Source of the DNA: Pomacea canaliculata | Taxonomy: Eukaryota; Mollusca; Gastropoda; Architaenioglossa; Ampullariidae | Reading direction: 5' to 3' | DNA length: 64,000 nt | Assembly: GCF_003073045.1 (NCBI RefSeq) | Contig: NC_037592.1 | Location: forward strand, 2,081,371 to 2,145,370 | In this document: in pieces, positions 12,601 through 24,900 of the stretch | Layout of the letters: every line of letters begins with the position of its first letter | How positions within the stretch are numbered: position 1 is the stretch's first letter | Program-made: the position numbers and the translations under genes | Notes under the pieces: generated by a model | What the model saw: only the letters and a program-made list of their open reading frames with translations | The model's database searches: none | What the model was told of the DNA's origin: nothing

Positions 12601-13740
12601 TACGATATTTTTTCTCGTTAAAAACATTATTTTCTTGTACATTTTTAATACGAGGTGACATTTTGATTGCGAAGTGAACAAACACTTCTGCTGTGTTACT
12701 GTGCGCACAATTTGTTCATAGATGTAGTCAACGTGTGGCATAACATTTTGATTTCATGAAGAAATATCTGTTGCGGATTTGTAAAATACCTGTAAATTAC
12801 TTTTCTCTTTTGATCTTATACTCTGTAAATTGGCTGTCTTCTGGTGAATGAAATGAGGCACGTGTGTTGTTCACTTCTCGTGTCCCTCTCCCCCCATTTC
12901 AATATTAGGATACGGTGTATTGAGTGTTGCAATCCCCTGTCGTACTCCAGTACTTGATGATCATTTGGGACTTGGGAGGGGCTACATGCACTTCATATCT
13001 TCTTGCCAAACATGAAACCTCCTTGGTATAAACAGGAATGTGTCTATAACTGTAGACTAGCGCGTCCTACACACACACACATACACACAAGTAATTAATT
13101 CCCACCCCCTCCTTGTTTCTTAGTGTCAGAAGTAACTTCCCTTACTTTCTCCAATATTGTTACCTTCTCTTAACAAACAGTCGAACACCTCACGTGACCA
13201 AAAAGCGTCGAGGATGACTTGCAAATGGTTCTGTTCTAGTGATCGCATCTTCATATATCTAAAAAGAAATGTAAAGCTTTGTTTGTATTTTCTTGGTGCA
13301 ATAGTTAAGGAAGTTTCTTTCAGTAAAATAGCTAAAAGACTTCTTGCGTTGTAAGTTTTTGTCCGTTTATTCATGCCTGAAGTAGCCCCAGTCATTCCAA
13401 AGCGTCCCCATCCTTCCATCTTAGCCCGTTGTCCCCCATTATCGGTTTCCATTGAAGAAACGCGTGTGACCGTGTCTGTATCGATGTAAAGCGTTGGTGA
13501 AGTAAACTGACCTGAAATAAAATTATAATATGTCGTGATTAAAAACTAGTCTTCATTTTATGTGTGTGAGAGAGAGAAGAAGGTGTAAGGGTGATATTTT
13601 TTCATGATTGAGTGTTGGGTGTTAGCTAACTACAGCTTACTCTCTTAGAAAAGAAGTAGAGAAGAAATATTGGTCAACCACCGCAGTCAGTTTGTCAAAT
13701 GTTATCACTCGCTCACACGCACGCCTACAGGAAGGTGTGT

Positions 13741-13915
13741 GTGTTTGTTTGTTTGTTTGTTTGTTTGTTTTTTGGATAATTGGTGTTGGGACGAGGAGTG
13801 GGAGCAAAGTAGCCAGCCCTGTAAGCAGATGCCACAGAGAAAGAACATCGTGACCGAGACGAGATCTGAACCCAGGACAGTCAGTCTTCCCTGTATTGGT
13901 GACAGACGCCAACCG
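13741..13915 (-). repeat. tRNA-derived SINE, family 1, copy 2, with (AAAC)n tail
   Basis: On the minus strand: a tRNA-like head with TGGGTTCAGATCTCG, the block CTTTCTCTGTGGCATCTGC, a degraded tail (CCAACACCAATTATCC), then (AAAC)n. On the plus strand that tail appears as a GTTT microsatellite at 13741-13774. It is more diverged than the 54.7-kb copy. Confidence 0.7.
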
Positions 13916-14245
13916 AAGATAATTATGTACAAGTGTGTACATACAGCGTGACACACCATACAGGCGAACACTCGCACACACAGAATACATAAAAGGGCAA
14001 AGGGCAAACACGACAAATGACGTAATTACGTGACGCGATTTTCTTGTTTTGCATCACTTCCCCCCGTTACCAAGGCAGCGCACGTTACCAAGGCACTTCT
14101 CCATGGGAGGTGTCCTGTCAGGGTCAGTGGTTTGTACCTGAACATCTCGCCCGTACCGCCAGACACACAATGCCTCAACAGTAAGCGGCACCGTCCGTTG
14201 TGATTAAGGTCAGCTGTCAGACCCCAGTAACCGTCGTGCTTTGTA

Positions 14246-17200
14246 ATGGAGTCCACCTCCATGGACACGGATGTCCCGATGGCAGCCAGGAATGTGCTCC
14301 ACGAGAGGCAATCCCAAACGGCTGAGAGATGTGGCGACCTGAGGGAAGGCTTTACGCTGCAAGGCAAGCTAGTGTCTCCGCTCTTTGGCCTGGGAGCTGC
14401 CCTCAGCGAGTGGTCGCAGAACTTGCAGATGAAGATGGAGTCCACGTGGCCGCTGGTCAAGGACGGGATGTCCATCCGTTACGTCAAGTTAATCGCTGGG
14501 GGCGTCCTGGCCAGCGTGGCCGCCATTTACCTGTGGAAGCTTTACCGCCGACTGAGTGTAGATAGCGGCGACGAGGTGAGTCTCTACCTGAGCTGATTTC
14601 ACCCTGAGTAGGATGTGATGTACAAACAATGATGACTACTCTTCTCTACGTCACGCTAGTGTTTACAGTAGTAGTTCTCTAGGTTTGTGGTAATAGTAAA
14701 ATCTTAATCTCATTATTTAAAATAAAAGTGTACGTTCGCTGGTCTGAACTTGTTGCTGTTTGGTGACATACTGAGGAATACTGTATTAAAAAATAAAACG
14801 ACTCAATCTATTGGCGGTACTCCTTTTGCAAATGACCATGAATGTTTATACCTTCTCGACTGGCTCTGGTCCTGAATGACCACAGAAATTAGTAAGTAGA
14901 TTTTATTAGAATGAAAATACTTGTGGCTGTATCCATACATATTCTCTAAGGAAACGATCTCACTTCATGTAAAAACTTCAATAATGGCACAGGATATGGG
15001 TATTGATATTAGAGCACATGATATTAGAAACTTGGGTAATATAAATTACTTCGATGAAAACTTTAAATTGCTTTAATAACCAGCTTCCCAATTATTCTCC
15101 TAATATCCAATAAATAGCATTTTCGATATTACTTGAAGCATCTTAAGTTGTGTTCTCGAAAATAATTGGAAACTAAAAATAAATCCAGAGTTTTGCAAGT
15201 CTATCGAAAACGGTGATTGGTAAACGTGTTTGTGCGTGCGTGCAGTTCTGTACACACAAAGATGACATAGCAAGTGCCACGTGTACCTCTTCCAAGCTGT
15301 CGACTTCGGTTCTGATCGAGAAGCGCCAGGTCCCCAGGTCCGCAACCACCCGCGTCGCAGACATGTCCGCCACCGGCGTTCCTGTCAGATCAGCTCCAGG
15401 CGACAGCAACGTGTGTAAGGTGAGACTTGAGGTTGATGTTGTCTTCAGCACTTACAGCATACACACCTGTCTCTAGCACCTGTGGGACCAGCACCTGCAG
15501 CAGTCACCTGTCACGAATACTTACCTAAGCATGCTGCTGTCCTTTAGCATCTCCAGCAACATCTGTGATTGTACAACCTCCTGTACAGCTCCTGAGGTCA
15601 TCACGTGCGCGCTTTTTAGTGGGATGTGGTCAGACAACACTGGTCTGTGTTGTACTGGTGTCAGAAAATGTTATTCTATGTTGTCCTAGAGTCAGACTAC
15701 TAGTATATGTCGTGCTGTAAGACAATATTAGATTATGCAAACACAGTTTTTAATACACCCGAGTGCAAAAAGTGAATTCTTTCAAGATTACCCAGTCCTC
15801 AAATCTGAGCAAATAGCCTTTTTCACAACAGATGGTTTTTTTGTTTATTTTTACATCATTACCGTGTAATGAAATGGATGCAGTTACTTGAAAATATGTT
15901 TGCACTGCGGTGAGTGGTTATATTTTGGTTTCTGAAACCGTCTCCTAAGAGGACTCCGGTGGCTGTAGCACAGTGGTGTTAGTATACGTGTATATGTATG
16001 CGATGCTGGCTGTATACGTGTGTGATACATGTGTATGAACGTGTGTGTGTGATGAGAGAGAAAGTCGCAAACCATTGTTCATGTCAGATGGAGAGCCAGA
16101 AAGGTAACACCGACTTTCTTTTTCCTCCAATGAATCGAATCTTAGGCGAAAAGAAGCACAGATAGTCGCAGTCTACCCATTCTGCTCCTTTTTCACATTG
16201 GACAGGAGCAGTCACTTATAGTAATGAATACAAAGGTGGTTTTTATTTGTCTATCGTCATTTACTCCTGCTCCTCATTTCCATCTCCACTTTCTTTTTTA
16301 ACCCACTTTTGTTTTAAATTTGGGTCTGCGTCTGCCGGTAGCTGATGTACTGTAAAGACCACTTATCAAAACGCACTAAACTTGCTGTCCCTGCTGTTTA
16401 TATGACGGAGATCGTGAGCTTTGTCTACAGATGAGAACTAAACATTAATCCAAACAAAATCAAATAAGCCAACAATGAACAGTTATTTGGTTTTTAAAAT
16501 CACGGAAAATCACGTAGCTTGCTGGAGCGACAACATCGACGACATCGCTGCTTTGAAATCGGTTATCTGGATGATTCAGTCCTCTGCACATTCATCACTT
16601 CACTCGTCACGCGCGTGGCTCTTACGTGGATGCTGCTGATCACGGTTAGTCTGGGGAGGTTAGAGCTGGTCTCCTACTCCATCGTCAGTCTTGCCTCGAC
16701 ATCCCGCTGCCAGGACTCACGCCGGTGTATACCTGTTGTGTTCCAGAGTGTGGCTGCCGGGACGCCATCGCAGCTCGGGGGCGAAGGTTGCGAAGACAGT
16801 CCAGAAGGCGAAGCTGGGGGAGTAGATCGTTCCGCTTGTAGCGGACTTCAACAAGACCCCGGAGCAGGCGATACCGGTACAGGTCATAGCCCTCGAGACG
16901 ATGCAATGAACAGATTGTCGTCGATGGACGCCGACGATCAGCAGGCGCTGTCAAAGTCTGTAGCCATGGCGACGGTATCTCCAAGCTCTCTCCCAACATT
17001 GCTGTGCAGTGTCCAGGAACGCCACGTCATGTGTGTGTCAACGCCGGCACCACAGGAACCTTTTCGTCCCTGTCAAGTCTCCACAACAGCACTGCCACCT
17101 GTCGCGGCCGAAAGCCTGAGTCCTGTTCAAAGTTGCAACAAAGAGGAGAACACTCCGATGTCGGTGTCGACTACTCTGTGGTCCACAATCAGCACGCAGC

Positions 17201-18537
17201 CAGACCTCATCAACAGTTCCGCCTCTGGAATGAATCGCGGGTCTCTCACAGCTACATCCCCAGCAACGGCCAGAGCTGAGACCAGACTGGATATTCAGAA
17301 AATTTCTTCCCACAATCAAGGTCCTCCCAGTCCGCCAACCAAGGGGCCAGTCCCCGTTAACGTCGCCATCATCGATCCAGACTGCAATGCAGTCAAGCGT
17401 GAAGGCTCAGCTGGCTGCCTCGAGGTCGGACTTGACGTCACTCAGGACCTTGGCAGGCCACAAGGACCTCAGCCACTTGCTCAGGTGGCGTACACTGCGG
17501 CTGGACAGGCCGTCGGATTCCACAGCCTCCGCGCCTACGCGAGCGTGCAGTGCGCCACGCATCCTTCTCCCTCGCCAGCCAGAAGCGTCGGAAACTCCCA
17601 CCTAGACAGTCCGCAGAATCCAGTGCAACAACAGCAGCAGCAGCAGGTCCTCTCAGACACGCCGCACGTCAGCAGGTGCCAGGCAGAAAGTGCAACAAAC
17701 TCGAGAAGTCTCGCCCAGTGCGAGGCATCAGCGGCCTGCTGCTCACTGTGCTCCCAGACTCTGCACGTGCATTCGCCTTCGGTGCACGTGTACAACCTTC
17801 CAGCTCACGCCCGCTCACATGGCTCTGGGCGGCCGGTGGCGGCTGCTGCTGCCTTACAGTGCCCGACATTCAGCACACACCTGTCTCATCACTACCAGCA
17901 TCTCCACGCTGCCACACCGCAGCCCCTCCTGCTGCCCCACGGCCACCATTCCTCACCGCAGCGCTTCTCAGTCGCGAGGCCTCGCGAGGAGCATTGTGGC
18001 CCCGCTGCTGCTGCTGCATGTGGTCCGCGTCCAGCCCCCCTGCAGCAGTACCTCCACCCCGATCTCTTTCCCGCAGTTGCGGCGGACGTGCTTGCGTGCG
18101 GCTCATGCCACGCGTGTCGTGGGTCTGCTCACGAGTCGCCATCTGACGGCCTGCGCACACGACTGACGGACCGCGGGCTTCCTGCTGACGCCGTGCAACA
18201 AGCCGTCATCTTGTGGCGTCCTCCTCGCACGGGGGGAGCATCCTCTGCCGGCTCCGTTGCTGCTGACCACGGTTACCCTCCAGTCATGTATCCCCAGCCT
18301 CTGCTGACAGGCGAACATCTTTTGGACGCTCTCCGTGGCTCTGCCCTTCCTCCTTCCTCTCCCTCCTTCTTCCTCCACCACCAGCATCCAGCGACAGCTC
18401 AGTTCCCTCCTTCTGCAGCCACGGATCTCTACCTCGATGGTTACATAAGCTATCCCTCAGCGCTGGGCGAAACCTTCTCTTCTCACGCTCCTTACGTGGT
18501 GTTTCGAGATGGTTCTCCGCAGTTTTTCCGATACTAA
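14246..18537 (+). CDS. Unrecognised single-pass membrane protein, low-complexity, 764 residues
   Basis: Three phase-0 exons: 14246-14575, 15246-15419 and 16747-18537. The ATG at 14246 (ATGG context) opens a 110-residue first exon with one hydrophobic segment at about residues 80-98 (YVKLIAGGVLASVAAIYLWK) followed by a basic patch, so a signal-anchor is likely. The long third exon (596 residues) is rich in Ser, Pro, Ala, Gln and His, with a Q tract near 17628-17646, several Cys pairs (CSLC, CGSC) and a distinctive hydrophobic/aromatic end (YVVFRDGSPQFFRY). The open frame reaches back to 16519, but TTCCAG ending at 16746 is a good acceptor in matching phase, so 16519-16746 is treated as intron. 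I recognise no family. The splice model is consistent; function is unknown. Confidence 0.6.
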
Positions 18538-19009
18538 GTCCTTCCACAGCAGGTGTAGTGCCGAGCCTGGGGTACATCATGGCGGCTTGGGAACCTCCTC
18601 ATGGAAACGACTGATGGAGCAAACATGTTCTGTGTGCACAAATAAGCGCGGCCATGTGCCTCCAAGATTTGTTGGGAAAGGATTTACATTAACTTATTTC
18701 CTCCTGTATTCCTGGGGATTAAAGTCAACTGTAGGGGCTATGGCAATGTTTTCTTTGCTTTACTTGGCCCAAGTACATGAAGAGGAAAACCTGAACCAGT
18801 TATTTATTGACACTGGCATTTTTAGATTTATATGCATATATTATTATTTTAAAGAGGACCTGTGCAAAACTGACTAAACAAAGGCAAGAAAGGTAGAATG
18901 TTATGTGAAGTAACAATATACCTACAGACAAATTTAAATATCAAAACTGATTTTATATTTTAATATTTAAAAGAGATTGACAATGTGAACTGCATGTATA
19001 CAAGTAAAC

Positions 19010-19015
19010 AATAAA
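19010..19015 (+). terminator. Polyadenylation signal AATAAA
   Basis: Canonical hexamer 473 bp after the stop of the membrane protein gene ending at 18537, in AT-rich DNA. It is the first good signal downstream on this strand. Confidence 0.5.
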
Positions 19016-19380
19016 GGCAAGACAGGCACAGTCAACATACGCAAGTTCTTTTTTCCAGATTTGTGGTAAAATACAAACTGACTTAAAAGGTGGAAAAACT
19101 AGCTGTGGCTTATGTTGAGAAAGTATTTCAGGAAAAGCACATTTTTGACTGATTAATGCAGATATTCATCCGACATGAAGAAAACTAATGTTTTTAAAGC
19201 TGGCTCTGAAAAGGTTGTGGTTGTCCTTATTGTGAGGTGTAACCAACAATCTGAAAAGGTTAGGGATGACCTATACCTTTTTTTAAAAAAATATCTCATC
19301 AGTCTTCCTGGGGGCAGTAGTGCTGGACTGGCAGCAAGAAAAACAAACCTCAAGCTGACCAATAATGTCAGCATCTGGTG

Positions 19381-19818
19381 CAGGGGTGTGGTATCTCTTT
19401 GTTTAGGTTGCAGATTGGCCTTCATCCCTGAGGTACACAGCAATGTCGACGATCATTATATTAGTGTAAGAGTTGAAGAGCACTACAGTTATCAGCAGCC
19501 AATATCAAACTGGAAGTTTGCTATCAACTTGGGATGAAGGTCAAATGCATGAATAATTATTGAAAATCGTCCATAGAGGCTGCGAGCTGTTGACAAAAGG
19601 CAAACGTCTGTCCCATCATATCCTATCTATCCTGTAATGGACATGGGTAACTTATCCTTAAAAATTTAAGTTATTGTAATTTACTTAATAGAAATTACGT
19701 TGCTATGAAAAAAAAGCTCAAACATTTAGTCTTGTCTGCAATTGTTGGTCAGGCTGGGCAGGATCAAATGGTTTCGCAGGCTGTATACAGCCCACTGGTC
19801 AGACATTCCCCACCCCTG
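19381..19818. mobile_element. Non-autonomous hAT-like DNA transposon (MITE)
   Basis: The left end CAGGGGTGTGGTATCTC and the inverted right end CAGGGGTGGGGAATGTC match at 13 of 17 bases and fit the CAGGGGT start of hAT elements. The right end continues into GACCAGTGGGCTGTATACAG, a common hAT subterminal phrase. The 8-bp flanks are atctggtg and atctagaa, only 5 of 8 alike, so the target duplication is weak. It has no transposase frame of its own. Confidence 0.5.
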
Positions 19819-20117
19819 ATCTAGAATTCTAGATGATCACAAATTTACTCCTGGTATACGATTACCTCCAAGGAAGCTGTACTGTTGGTTCATAGCTAGG
19901 AATCGTGTTGAAATATTGAAATGGGTTGAAAGAAAGTGGATGACAAAACCAAAACATTGCAGAATGTACCACAATTTAGTGCAGCTCAGCATGCTGCTGA
20001 TAAAGTCTAAATATCTAATCATTTATAATTGGTGGCAATTATTTATGATACGTGACAAACTAAAATGTTTCAAGCTAGACAGCAAAGTGATAAATTTTAA
20101 AACTGGTTTTATTGCAG

Positions 20118-20214
20118 GTTTGTGGACTCAAAAAACGACCACAGTAAGGTCTGCAGCATCTTCATTGCCACAAATTCTTCTGCGAAGTTCTTGGATTGGG
20201 GCAACAAAAAGTAA
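20118..20214 (+). CDS. Possible orphan terminal exon
   Basis: After a good acceptor (TTTTATTGCAG) a 31-codon frame ends in TAA and encodes FVDSKNDHSKVCSIFIATN and then SAKFLDWGNKK. Its mixed composition looks more coding-like than the AT-rich surroundings. I find no partner exon upstream in compatible phase, so it could be a relic or chance. Confidence 0.2.
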
Positions 20215-21218
20215 TTCCTTCTAAACAAATTTACTTTGCACCTTTACCAGACTGGTGTCTATTTACCATATTATGTTGAAAGGTTGACACGTTGAGGAAT
20301 TTTATTACAGCCAGTTGTAAACAAATGTTTGATATGAAAATGTGAATAATTTTGATACAGATGTACATGTAGAGATCAATTTATTGCAATTTTAATCCCA
20401 AGAAACTTTATTACATTAAAATGTTACCATCAGCTCTTTTCATTGAATGAATGTGTACATTACCATCGTAACTTTTTGTTGAATGAATAACATTTAAACT
20501 GCAGGAGCATTAAATGGGGTTGGTGCACTTTGCAATCATATCTCAAATTTTTATCAGTGATGGGTGAAAGCATCGTATATGCATTTTCAGAATGTTTGGC
20601 ATCTATCTATGAAGGAATTGTAATAAACTTTAAACTGTACTACTCTTGCATGAATATTTTTAAAGCAGTATTGGGGGAAAAAAATATGATAAGATGTGCA
20701 GGACTACCAGCACTACCAGATGTGCAGGACTACCAGTCAAATTTTCCAACAGCTGTCCATTTTAGAGACAACTGCCATCTCAAAGAAGGTTTTGAGGCAG
20801 CTTTTCAATGGTCACATCAGTAATCTCTTAATTTTAACCTAGCTTTTTGTCATGGTAGGCTGGCTTTAACTCATAAAATCACCTGGCATTTATCCAACAC
20901 ACACAAAGAACCATCTGCACAAGTGGCAACAGCCCATGATGGCATGTATATGCTGATCCTAAATCTTTGAAAATCACATAAACTTTGAACAAATGTGTTT
21001 ATATCGGCATCTTTCCATTGGGCATAGCCTGGCTCCTAGTTTTGTTCACTGTGTGAACAATTAGAAATGAAAGATAAAGACAGGAACCATGACTGTCAGT
21101 GGAGTGCACAAGTCTCAGTTTGCAAAGTCTGAGGTCTTTTACCTTATCTACCTTATTCACCTCATACCATGCTTATAACTTGAACTAATTTTACACAAAA
21201 GAGAAACATTTCAAACCA
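20215..21218. other. AT-rich intergenic DNA
   Basis: No gene recognised. A short in-frame duplication (gtgcaggactaccag, twice near 20695-20740) lies in an open frame that has no other sign of coding. Confidence 0.5.
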
Positions 21219-21224
21219 TTTATT
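21219..21224 (-). terminator. Polyadenylation signal for MFAP1
   Basis: TTTATT on the plus strand, AATAAA on the minus strand, 767 bp beyond the MFAP1 stop codon. Confidence 0.45.
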
Positions 21225-21990
21225 AAACACAAATGTAATTCAACTATGACAATGTTCAATAGAGATACCACAGATTTTATACTCCTTCAATAGTCTGAAA
21301 ATGTCATAAATAGCTATATTTAAACTGAGAATATATATGACACCTTCTCCTTAATACTCCCATCCCCTTCATATCATTAAAAAAAAAAAAAAACCCTTAA
21401 AATGATATATTGAAAAACCCAGAAAAGAAACTGTTATGAACATGATTCTCCTAAACTGCCTTTGCTGACATTCATACAATGAAGGATCTTCATCTAATGA
21501 TACATTACACACACCCACACAGCTGCCCAGGCCCTCCTTTATCTTGACAGGTCATCATTCTGATGACCATTAGCAATTAAGATGAACAAACATCCTGAAC
21601 AAGTTAAAAAACAAAAACAACCTTGATGCCTTCAGTCCCAAGTGACTTTTGGTGACTGCAACATGGCAAATGTTTGCAAGATCTGGAATTTAGCCTTCTT
21701 AAAATTTCTTGTAAAGCCATTCTTTTTCAAAGTTTCTTGGAGATTACAGTGGCAGGAGTTAAACACCTGGGTGAACAAACTGTTCTCAAATAGGAAACTA
21801 CTTCTCCCACACAAGCATGTCTTTTTCTGTACAAACTCACAATTTCTTGCATACACAATGTAGATGCAAATATTAAGCCACTTTTTTGCAATATAAACAC
21901 TCGCTTCAAGCCTCTTCCCCAAACCCTTACCCCCATGCACACACTGATGCACACACACACATACACACACTATATTTTTTCCTTGTCTTC

Positions 21991-24900
21991 TCACTTCTGC
22001 ACAGATTTAGTACTTGGTCGTTCAAAGACTTGTTTGGTGCCACCTCCTTTTGATGTGTGAAAGTTAAGGTTCTGTTGTGTGTCAGCAATCCATGGTGAGT
22101 CAAACTGTGTTGTGTCCTGATCCAGCAGATGAGTATACTTAGTACGCCCAGAGCGGCCAAAGTTCTTGACCTGTTTTCCACAGAACAGTTGCATTAGTAA
22201 CATGCTGGCAAATAAGCTATTTATGGTGAACACTAGTTTTACACAATTTTATGCAACAAGCAGGTTATGTAAAATGGATTTAGGCAGCAAACCAGAACTG
22301 GATCCAATGGCGTGGTATTGTTGGGACCCTATGCACCACTGAGGGTGAATAGGAACAAAAAGATTACAAACAAATAAAAATCTACACTCACTTGCATGAC
22401 TTTGGGAAGAATTGTCTTGTCAAAATGATCGTCCAAAGTAGGCTGAGAGAAATCTTGCTTGAATACATTTTCGTCCCTGTCCTGCAACAGTTAACATAAC
22501 CAAAGATGTTTACAAATAAAATTGTCTCCCAGGAGGTTGTATAAGCCCTGAAATTAAATACTATCTTGGAACTTATAGATAAACATGTGAATACTCATTT
22601 CCTGCAAAATGATGTGATATTTGATCTTAACTACAAGATACATGCTGGTTATTCTTCTCAATGACTGGTTAGAAGGAAAAAGCAAATAATGGGGAGAACA
22701 TTTAAACAAGCAATTACTCTTCTGCTTGCTATTCTTACCAGAAAAAATGCACCACGGTGATAGTACTTCTGCAGAAACTTGTACTTTCCTTTTGGCACTT
22801 TATTAGTAATCTGTTTGGGGTTAACCTTGAACTCTTGCCGGCGCTCTTCTTCTGTCATGTTTCTTACACGATCAAGTTCCATCTTCTCCTTTTCAATGCT
22901 GAAATGAGAAGTATATTTTGCAATTAATTTATTCCATGGTGTTTCAACACACACAATTCTGCCATAACTCTGTAATTTCTACCAGCACACTACAACTTCT
23001 CTGCTACAACTTCTCTGTTTAACTAAGAAAGTCAAAAGTTTTTGATCAAATTGATGAAACAGGACATTAGTCAACCCTGCTCATGTACAAGAGACAACGC
23101 AAGGAAGTAGAACAAAAGCATTTTCCTCCATCTCTAGAGTAGCAGCAGTATTTTATTCTTCTTGTCACATTCTTCTGTCCAACCACACCAATTTTCCAAA
23201 GCCCCCATGTTTGTTCCTTCTCCCCTACCCATACTCATATACAATCTAAATACTTCTATGAACGCTAATCTAGCTTTAGAAACGAAAAAGGCATAAGAGT
23301 TATCTGCTCTTGCATTTTTAATAGCTTAATATGTCACAGGAGGAAAATAATAAAAAAAAGACAGATCTGTAAACTCCATGTCAGTGTCTTGACAAAAAGG
23401 TATGTATGAAATAAAAAAAACAAACAAAACAACAACAACAAAAGAAAATAATAAAAAAAGAAAAACCAAACAAAACAAAACAAAAAAAACGATCACATAG
23501 ACTACTTACGCTTCTCTCTCTTCCCTGTCACGCTTGATTCGCTTCAGCTCCCTTACTTTCCAGGCTTCATACTCCTCCTCATCATTTTCATCATCAGTGT
23601 TGACATCATTAAGCATGTCCTCAATCTCCCTCTCATCCTGCATCTCCTTCCGTAACTCCATCTCTGCTAACTGATGAACACATAAAATAAATATATACTC
23701 ATGTTATCAATCTGCTATGTCTCACATTTCCATGCTAACTGATCAACACAATACAGGTTATCAGTTTCTTAATCTGTTATAAAAATATACTCATAATGTT
23801 ATCAGTTTTATATTTCCATGCTAACTGCTGAACACAATGCAGATTCTCAGTTTCTCAATCTCAATAATAATACATATGTTATGTTATCAGTCTGCTATGT
23901 CTTATATCTCTATGCGAACTGATGAACAACAGTTTATGGTCTGGCGTGTCTGATACTCTACTGCAAAGAAATGCCAATGGATCTAAAGGCAAAGCCATGA
24001 ATTTAAATAGATACAGATAATGTTAACTAATTCTGGGCATCTTGCTACAGTTCGCTATGGATGTCTCAAATGGCCGCAATCGACCACTTGGCCAGTAGTG
24101 TTTAAATATTCATACCTATTATAATAAAGATAACCATTGATGACACACCGTTTTAAAGAACTTTTTCAAACATTCAACATGGTGTAATTTTTTTTAAAAG
24201 AAATTTAGTTTTTGTCTTCTTGTACTAAATTCAAAAGAAAGATGGTAACTGTATGGAATAGGACAGCTCATCTTTAGGAAGTAGGTCACAAAATAGAAAT
24301 TCACAAAAAATTATTTACAAAATACATGCAAACATAAAGTGCATATGGGGAAACGCTTACACCCATGAGGAATCCATCACTTCATATGGGGAAATGCTTG
24401 CACCCATGGGGAATCAATTGCATCCATAGGGAAATGATTGCACCATGTGGTATCTATTCTATTCTATGGGAGAAACGATTGCATCCAAGGGGAATCAAAC
24501 ACAAACGCATATTTAATATACATTAGAATTTAAAGGTTACTATTTAATTGTTATTTTAGGTTATTGGAGTACAAATCCATGTCAAACTGATAAAATCCGG
24601 TACTATCAAAAACATGGCACTTTATCAACTGAATCATTACCTACATTCAAATACCTGATTAGCTGACTTTTTCAGATTTCAAAGGGAAGTAATCCATAGT
24701 AGAACGATTGGTAAATGTACCAACAGGTTCTTTCCTTGCATTTTCATTTATTTTCGCTCGGTGTGACACAGTTTGGTTTTTTTTGGTAACACTACCCTAC
24801 TGGCCAAAATGTTCCCACACAGTGATGTGATATGCTAAGAGTGAGTTGTGCATTATAGACTACTAAACTGCACTTAAAGATGCTAAATAAGCTTACCCGT

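Larger units (their letters stand above)
9516..14245. other. 3' region of the kinase gene and intergenic DNA
   Basis: No convincing coding exon. It contains AATAAA hexamers (for example 11172-11177) that could end the kinase transcript, an (ACAA)n run near 10440-10456, an A-rich stretch around 11160-11300, and a SINE with a GTTT tract near 13741-13915. CACGTG palindromes are frequent throughout. Confidence 0.5.

Noticed and set aside
16519-16746. N-terminal extension of the large open frame that ends at 18537
   Set aside because: The extension is AT-rich at first and reads through a good acceptor (GTTGTGTTCCAG). Phase-0 exons at 14246-14575 and 15246-15419 join at 16747 instead.
17550-18166. 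Two further long plus-strand open frames (198 and 158 codons) and several minus-strand ones over the same exon
   Set aside because: They arise because the third exon is Ser/Pro/Gln rich and poor in TA-containing codons. Only one frame continues to a sensible end and joins upstream exons.
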